Below are positions 59,457 to 64,000 of a stretch of DNA of 64,000 nt, piece after piece. This stretch comes from Pelomonas sp965229315 (GTDB taxonomy: Bacteria > Pseudomonadota > Gammaproteobacteria > Burkholderiales > Burkholderiaceae_C). Position numbers and translations under genes: made by a program. The DNA is taken from positions 372,001 to 436,000 of the forward strand of contig NZ_CBDDJA010000002.1 of assembly GCF_965229315.1 (NCBI RefSeq), given 5' to 3'. The notes beneath the pieces are model-generated. The model was given only the letters and a program-made list of their open reading frames with translations. It was not told the DNA's origin and made no database searches. How positions within the stretch are numbered: position 1 is the stretch's first letter; each line of letters starts with the position of its first letter.

Positions 59457-60980
59457 GTGACGTCGGCGGTCGTCTCCACCATGAGCGAACATGAGCCCAG
59501 CGCGCTGCGAAGCCGTGCTGTGCGTGCGGTGGCCTGGGGTTATGGTGGCAGTTTCGCGCGCATGGGCGTGCAGATTGGTGCGCAGGCGGTACTTGCACGA
59601 CTGCTCGGTCCGGAAGAGTTCGGCGTCTTTGCGGCGCTGATGCTTGTCATTGGCGTTAGCGTGCTGGCGTCCGACCTGGTCAGTGCGCCCATCATTCAGG
59701 CCCCGGCCCTCGATGACAACATGTTGCGGTTTGCCTGTGCCGTCCAATGGGCGGGCGCAAGCGGCATTGCGCTGCTCAGCCTCGGCACCCTGCCGCTATT
59801 TGAACGTGCGTTCCCAGCGGTCTCGGGTCTCGGCTGGAGCATGGCAATGGTCGCGGCTGGCATTTTCATCACAGGTTGGGGGGGCGTGTCCCTGTCGCTG
59901 CTTCGGCGTGGTCTGCGCTACCGCGAGATTCAGTTGGCGCAGCTCGCCGGCTACGTGGCGGGGTACGCCCTGATTGCCGTGCCGTTGGCGTTCGCGGGCA
60001 TGCACACCCACCACGTACTGGTTTTTGCTTGGCTATCCCAGGCTTTCATCAGCTCGGTGCTGCAGTACATCTGGGCTCGCCATTCGCTCGTTGCATCGTT
60101 TCGCTTTGAGGGGTGGAGAAGCTTCATGCGTTATGGGGGCGAAATCAGCATCGGCAATGTCGCCAACTGGGTGTCGACCAGCATCGACCGCCTGCTTGTT
60201 GCGCGCCATGCGGCGCCGATGGAAATCGGCTACTACAACACCATGCTCAACCTGATGTCGACGCCGGTCAACCAGCTCTCATCGTCGCTGAACACCGTAG
60301 CATTTTCGGTTGCAGCTCAGTCTGGCAGCGAAGAGAGGCGGCAGGGCACGCTCGTCTATCTGAACATCACTACGCTATTGTTCGGCCTGCTCTATGCAGT
60401 GTTCGCGGCGGCTCCAGAACTCTGGGTTGGCTTGCTTTACGGGGCTCGCTGGCTGGACGCAGCCCCTTACCTGCCCCCGTTTTGCATGGCGGCCGTGGCC
60501 TTCGGGCTTAGTGCAGCCTCGGGGGCGATGCTCACCTCGACCGGGCGGGGCGCTTCGTCTGCTGTAAGCCAACTGGCGACCGTGGCGCTGCTCGCCATCG
60601 CCGTGTGGTGGCTCGTTGAGCGTTCCGTGTTGTGGGCTGCTTGGGGTGTGGCGGTGGTCTACCTGTTGCGCGCTCTATTGATGGCCTGGCTCGGGCTGCG
60701 GCTCGTGGGGGAAGGCGTGGGTCAGCTCTGGCGTATCGTGGGCGTGCCTTTGTCACTCGTGCTGGCGCAGGTCGTCGTGTCTCGTGCCTGCATCACTGGG
60801 CTGGAGGTAATGGAAGTCGGTCCCATCGCTGCGGGGCTTGCAGGGACTATTGCGGGTTTGCTCTCAGTGCTTTGCTGCCTAGCTGCCGCGCGTCGCGTGC
60901 TGGTGCCGACCGTCACCTGCGCGTGGTCCCATGAAGTCTGGTTGAAGCTGCGTCGTCGCTTGGAGCGAAAAAACAAATGA
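59457..60980 (+). CDS. Oligosaccharide flippase (Wzx/PST family)
   Basis: The 507-residue protein has about 12-14 hydrophobic segments and the MATE-like start VRAVAWGYGGSFARMGVQIGAQAVLARLLGPEEFG typical of polysaccharide transporters. It would flip the lipid-linked repeat unit to the periplasm. The GTG at 59457 is used; an ATG at 59481 (MSEHEPSALRS) is possible. It overlaps the wzy gene by four bases and is less GC-rich than fcl. Confidence 0.88.
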   Translation: MTSAVVSTMSEHEPSALRSRAVRAVAWGYGGSFARMGVQIGAQAVLARLLGPEEFGVFAALMLVIGVSVLASDLVSAPIIQAPALDDNMLRFACAVQWAGASGIALLSLGTLPLFERAFPAVSGLGWSMAMVAAGIFITGWGGVSLSLLRRGLRYREIQLAQLAGYVAGYALIAVPLAFAGMHTHHVLVFAWLSQAFISSVLQYIWARHSLVASFRFEGWRSFMRYGGEISIGNVANWVSTSIDRLLVARHAAPMEIGYYNTMLNLMSTPVNQLSSSLNTVAFSVAAQSGSEERRQGTLVYLNITTLLFGLLYAVFAAAPELWVGLLYGARWLDAAPYLPPFCMAAVAFGLSAASGAMLTSTGRGASSAVSQLATVALLAIAVWWLVERSVLWAAWGVAVVYLLRALLMAWLGLRLVGEGVGQLWRIVGVPLSLVLAQVVVSRACITGLEVMEVGPIAAGLAGTIAGLLSVLCCLAAARRVLVPTVTCAWSHEVWLKLRRRLERKNK

Positions 60981-62449
60981 AGCTGTCCCTCCCTCTCTGG
61001 CGAACTGCACCGGCCGCCTTGCCTGCCTTGCACAACGTACCAAGGCATTCTGGCGCTGGTGCGAAGGCTTTTGTTACTTTTATCGGCCTGTTCCTCGCAG
61101 CTTTCTTCGGTCTTGCCTCGGCTGTCCTCCCATGGCAATACCTGGTTGGCTTGTTCGGCCTGCCGGTGCTGTTCCTCGTTGGTACCGTGGCCCCCACGGT
61201 GCCGTTCGTTGCAGCCTTGCTCTTGCTGTTCGGTGTCATGCCGGAGTTCGTCATGGCAGCTCTGCCGTTGGGTGGGGCAACCCTGCGCCCAGCCGAGCTG
61301 GTGCTGATCTTCAGCTTCATCACGGTGATGGCTCGCGTGTTGCTTGGTCACATTGATCTGATGAACCTGGTGAAGCCGATACGCTGGGTGCTCATCGTGC
61401 TGGCTTGTGGCCTGGCACTTGGTTTCTTCAAAGGTAAGCTGCTGGCGAACAACACACTCGCCTTGGCCGATGCCCGGCAATATGTCGGCTGGCTGGCACT
61501 ACCTATCGGCCTGTGGTTCACCGTCGCGCATCCCGGGCGTCTGCAACGCGTTGTCATCGGCATTGCGTTGCTGGCCGCCACATTGATGATCCTGCAGCTC
61601 GGTTTGGGTGTGCAGCTCATTTTTGGTTTTCGCGGTGCGGAATACCTGTCCAAAGACTTCACGGATGTGACTCGCAGCGCCATCGGTGGCGGGCTCTTCT
61701 TCCTCAGCTACGCCGCCTACCGCTTGTTCCTGCACGCCTGCGATGGAGAACGCTGGCGCTGGACAGCCTTGTTCGGCTGCCTCATTGCGATCGGCGGTAT
61801 CGTTGCAAGCTTCAACCGTGCAGTTTGGGCAGGGTTTGCCATTGGCGCGTTCGCGCTGCTGCTCCTCAAGCCGCGCACCCGGAATTCAACCCTTTTGCCA
61901 TTCGTCGTGTTGATCACCTTCGTCTGCGTCGGCATCGCGGGCTTGTTCCTGGCCAAGCCACGTACCGGCGATGCGATTGTTGAGCGGGTGGTGAGCCTCA
62001 AGGACGAAGGGCGGCGGGGTTCGTCCCTGGGGTTCCGCTTCGACGAGAACCAGCAGGCCTTGGAGGCCCTCCGACGCAACCCCGTCACCGGTATCGGCAT
62101 GGGTGGCGAATACAAGCGGGCGTATCGACAGCTCTCGACGGCAGGCAGCTTCGATATAGAAGACGCTTTCATCCACAACGGCTACCTCAGCCTTTGGCTG
62201 AAGCAGGGCGTATTCGGACTGGTGTTTCCAGTCATGCTCTTTGTGACACTTTGGCGGTACTTCTGGCGAGGGCGGCGAGAGCAACAAACCACGGCGCCCC
62301 TTGAGCAGACGGCGGTGTTTTCCACGGTGATCCTCCTTTTCGTGAGCGCGCTGACATCGCCTGACTTCTCAACGTCGTCCGCTTTGGCCGCCATCACGGC
62401 ATTGCTGGCGATCTTCTTGAACGGGCAATCCCGGCGGAACAGCCATTGA
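60977..62449 (+). CDS. O-antigen ligase/polymerase-family membrane protein (Wzy-like)
   Basis: The 490-residue polytopic protein carries the Wzy_C/WaaL-type pattern: membrane segments around a periplasmic loop with ALEALRRNPVTGIGMGGEYK and IEDAFIHNGYLSLWLKQGVFG, where the HNGYL histidine is conserved. It probably polymerises the EPS repeat units after Wzx transport. A ligase function cannot be excluded. It starts at an ATG overlapping the flippase stop. Confidence 0.85.
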   Translation: MKLSLPLWRTAPAALPALHNVPRHSGAGAKAFVTFIGLFLAAFFGLASAVLPWQYLVGLFGLPVLFLVGTVAPTVPFVAALLLLFGVMPEFVMAALPLGGATLRPAELVLIFSFITVMARVLLGHIDLMNLVKPIRWVLIVLACGLALGFFKGKLLANNTLALADARQYVGWLALPIGLWFTVAHPGRLQRVVIGIALLAATLMILQLGLGVQLIFGFRGAEYLSKDFTDVTRSAIGGGLFFLSYAAYRLFLHACDGERWRWTALFGCLIAIGGIVASFNRAVWAGFAIGAFALLLLKPRTRNSTLLPFVVLITFVCVGIAGLFLAKPRTGDAIVERVVSLKDEGRRGSSLGFRFDENQQALEALRRNPVTGIGMGGEYKRAYRQLSTAGSFDIEDAFIHNGYLSLWLKQGVFGLVFPVMLFVTLWRYFWRGRREQQTTAPLEQTAVFSTVILLFVSALTSPDFSTSSALAAITALLAIFLNGQSRRNSH

Positions 62450-62813
62450 CGCGCGCTTGGTGCTTAGGCCTACTCAGTTCCAGGGCCGGCGCGCGCTCGC
62501 CGTGGCCAGCCTTGCGCACTTCGTGCGAGCCGGCGGCCAGCGGTGTGTCTGGCGCCGCAGCAACTGGGCGCTGTTGGGGCATTCGATGCCCAGCGCGCTG
62601 GAATCCAATGCATGGGCGCGGTGAATGAAGCCTGGGTCGGAATGGCTACCTGGCAGATCCCGATGCGCATCCGCGGTCTTTGGCCGTTTTTGGGGCGGAC
62701 GTTTGGCGCGCTCGCCATGGTCCCGCCCCCGCCCAGCAAACCTTAGGCGCGCCGGCCACCCAATGGCCTTGTGCCATCGCCTGATTTAATCGTCGTATCC
62801 GAGCGAAAGACAA
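62450..62813. other. Gap in the EPS cluster without a supported gene
   Basis: The 364 bases between wzy and the next glycosyltransferase hold only short overlapping frames on both strands and are GC-richer than the flanking genes. It may be the remains of a gene or a mobile element, but I cannot identify any. A palindrome TGGC/GCCA lies near 62765, and an AT-rich stretch just before 62814 could hold a promoter. Confidence 0.35.
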
Positions 62814-63560
62814 TTGATCTCTGTCATCACCTGCACCTGGAACAGCATGTCCACGCTGCCACAGACCGTAGCGTCGGTTCTGGCGCAGCAGCATGCGCAG
62901 TTTGAGCATATCTTTGTCGACGGCGGTTCGACCGATGGAACGCTCGACTACATCCGCAGCCTGCCTCACGCGCCGCGCATTCTGGAAGACGTGGGCGGAG
63001 GTATCGCACGAGCAATGAACGCCGGTGCAGAACTGGCCCGCGGCGACCATCTGTGTCATCTGCATTCTGACGATTACTTTCTGCACGACCATGTGCTGCA
63101 GCGTGTCACCGATCATTTTGCGCAGAGCGAGGCCCAGTGGCTTTTCGGGCGTATCTTGTTTGATCAGGGTGGCGCGCTGATGCCTGAGCCCTTCATCGTG
63201 CCGGACTACAGCTTCCAGCGCCTCATCAACGGCAATTTCATACCGCACCCGGCCAGCTTCGTCGGCACCGCCCTTTTCAGGGAGCTCGGGGGCTTTAGAA
63301 GCGATCTGAAGTACGCGATGGACTACGAATTCTTCCTGCGCCTTGGTCGCCGTGCGCCGCCGCTGGCGCTGAAGGAGGCGTTGGCCGTCTTCCGTATCCA
63401 CCCAGGCAGCACGACGGTGAAGAACCGTCTTGCGTCCTTCGAGGAGGATCACGCCGTGCGCTTGAGCTTCGCCGGCCGCTCATGGCGCGAGCAGTTGATG
63501 CATGCGGCTCGCTACCACGTCCGCCGGCGGCGATTGCTGGCTCAGATGGCGCAGGACTGA
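62814..63560 (+). CDS. Family 2 glycosyltransferase
   Basis: The 248-residue GT-A enzyme starts MISVITCTWNSMSTLPQTVASV and has FVDGGSTDGTLD and the metal-binding HSDDYF motif, with MDYEFFLRLGR near the acceptor side. It adds one sugar of the EPS unit; donor unknown. The start is a TTG at 62814, with a GAG-rich segment upstream as a weak ribosome binding site. It has no membrane helix. Confidence 0.88.
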   Translation: MISVITCTWNSMSTLPQTVASVLAQQHAQFEHIFVDGGSTDGTLDYIRSLPHAPRILEDVGGGIARAMNAGAELARGDHLCHLHSDDYFLHDHVLQRVTDHFAQSEAQWLFGRILFDQGGALMPEPFIVPDYSFQRLINGNFIPHPASFVGTALFRELGGFRSDLKYAMDYEFFLRLGRRAPPLALKEALAVFRIHPGSTTVKNRLASFEEDHAVRLSFAGRSWREQLMHAARYHVRRRRLLAQMAQD

Positions 63561-63571
63561 GGCGGCACTGC

Positions 63572-64000
63572 ATGCGTATCTTGATGTCGGCGTTTGGGTT
63601 TGGCCCCGAGGAAGGGAGCGAATCGGGCGGTGCATGGCGCTGGGCCAATGAGTTGGCGAAGTCACACGACGTGGTGGTGGTGACCGACGGACACAACCTG
63701 CGGCGCATCGGCGAGCGGGTAGCGCAACTCAAGGCGCCGCGCCTGACGGTGCTCTACTACCGACCCTGGTGGATACGCCGACTGCGCGTCACCAGCAAGA
63801 CATCGCAGTTCGTGTTCGGCCAATGGCAACTTGGCTTGGCGTTCTACGCGCGCGGCTTGCACCGTCAGCATCCTTTCGACCTCTGCCACCACATCTCTTA
63901 CGGCGTGTTCCGTCAGGCCTCGTGGCTGGGCTTCGTTGGGCCGCCCTTCGTGTTCGGTCCGGTAGGCGGCGGAGAGGACGCACCCTGGCGCCTCAAACGA
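63572..64000 (+). CDS. Family 4 glycosyltransferase (3' end beyond window)
   Basis: An open frame of 143 codons runs from an ATG at 63572 to the right edge. The N-terminus MRILMSAFGFGPEEGSESGG, followed by WRWANELAKSHDVVVVTDG, is typical of GT-B family 4/1 enzymes with the conserved GSE motif. FGPVGGGEDAPW near the edge is a further family feature. It begins 11 bases after the family 2 enzyme, so both belong to the eps transcript. The donor-binding half is missing. Confidence 0.85.
   Translation, partial: MRILMSAFGFGPEEGSESGGAWRWANELAKSHDVVVVTDGHNLRRIGERVAQLKAPRLTVLYYRPWWIRRLRVTSKTSQFVFGQWQLGLAFYARGLHRQHPFDLCHHISYGVFRQASWLGFVGPPFVFGPVGGGEDAPWRLKR

Overview
The window is a gene-dense, high-GC chromosomal segment from a betaproteobacterium of the order Burkholderiales. 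It looks closest to the Leptothrix/Rubrivivax/Roseateles-type lineages; this placement is inferred from gene order and protein character, not from a search. Supporting signs are the runs yceD-rpmF-plsX-fabHDG-acpP-fabF-rpoE-rseA-mucD-lepA-lepB-rnc-era-recO-pdxJ-acpS and divergent rne/rluC, a PEP-CTERM/exosortase system, and an eps cluster of the EpsD-EpsE-EpsF-EpsG-XrtB-EpsI type. No tRNA, rRNA, CRISPR array or intact insertion sequence was seen.

Layout. 1-2.7 kb: the end of a polysaccharide locus, with a truncated SLBB export protein (minus) divergent from a WecA-like initiating sugar-phosphate transferase. 2.7-6.5 kb: rhlE, a divergent RsmI-like methylase, maf, yceD and rpmF. 6.6-12.1 kb: the type II fatty acid cluster plsX-fabH-fabD-fabG-acpP-fabF. 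12.1-15.2 kb: a YgfX-like membrane protein, the envelope-stress sigma factor RpoE, its anti-sigma factor RseA (no rseB follows) and a DegP/MucD protease. 15.2-15.7 kb: a structured gap with DnaA-box-like sites and a short terminator-ended RNA candidate. 15.7-22.6 kb: lepA-lepB-DUF4845-rnc-era-recO-pdxJ-acpS, tightly packed with several 4-base overlaps.

22.6-30.1 kb (minus): a membrane ClpP-like protein, a periplasmic protein, a POT peptide transporter and RNase E with an unusually long upstream region. 30.7-33.7 kb: rluC, a HAD phosphatase, a Rieske protein and an SppA-like protease. 33.7-51.4 kb is mixed: a PEP-CTERM protein, a gamma-glutamyltransferase-like enzyme, MFS and GNAT genes, a DUF900 hydrolase, a ChaN-like protein, a glycerophosphodiesterase, a 1285-residue FAD/Fe-S oxidoreductase, a 2OG oxygenase, a HIT protein, an M13 peptidase, DUF971 and ubiE.

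51.4-64 kb: the exopolysaccharide cluster epsD-epsE-epsF-epsG-xrtB-epsI-gmd-fcl-wzx-wzy and glycosyltransferases, running off the right edge. It would make GDP-L-fucose, flip and polymerise a repeat unit and export it. Exosortase XrtB probably processes PEP-CTERM proteins such as the one at 33.7-34.7 kb.

The most interesting observations are: a near-perfect sigma-E-type promoter in front of the eps operon, which could tie EPS production to the RpoE encoded here; a tandem 24-residue MshEN-like motif at the N-terminus of the EpsG kinase, suggesting a cyclic-di-GMP input; a DnaA-box cluster plus two-hairpin RNA upstream of lepA; and a second tandem-hairpin RNA candidate with a pyrimidine anti-Shine-Dalgarno-like motif near 47.5 kb.
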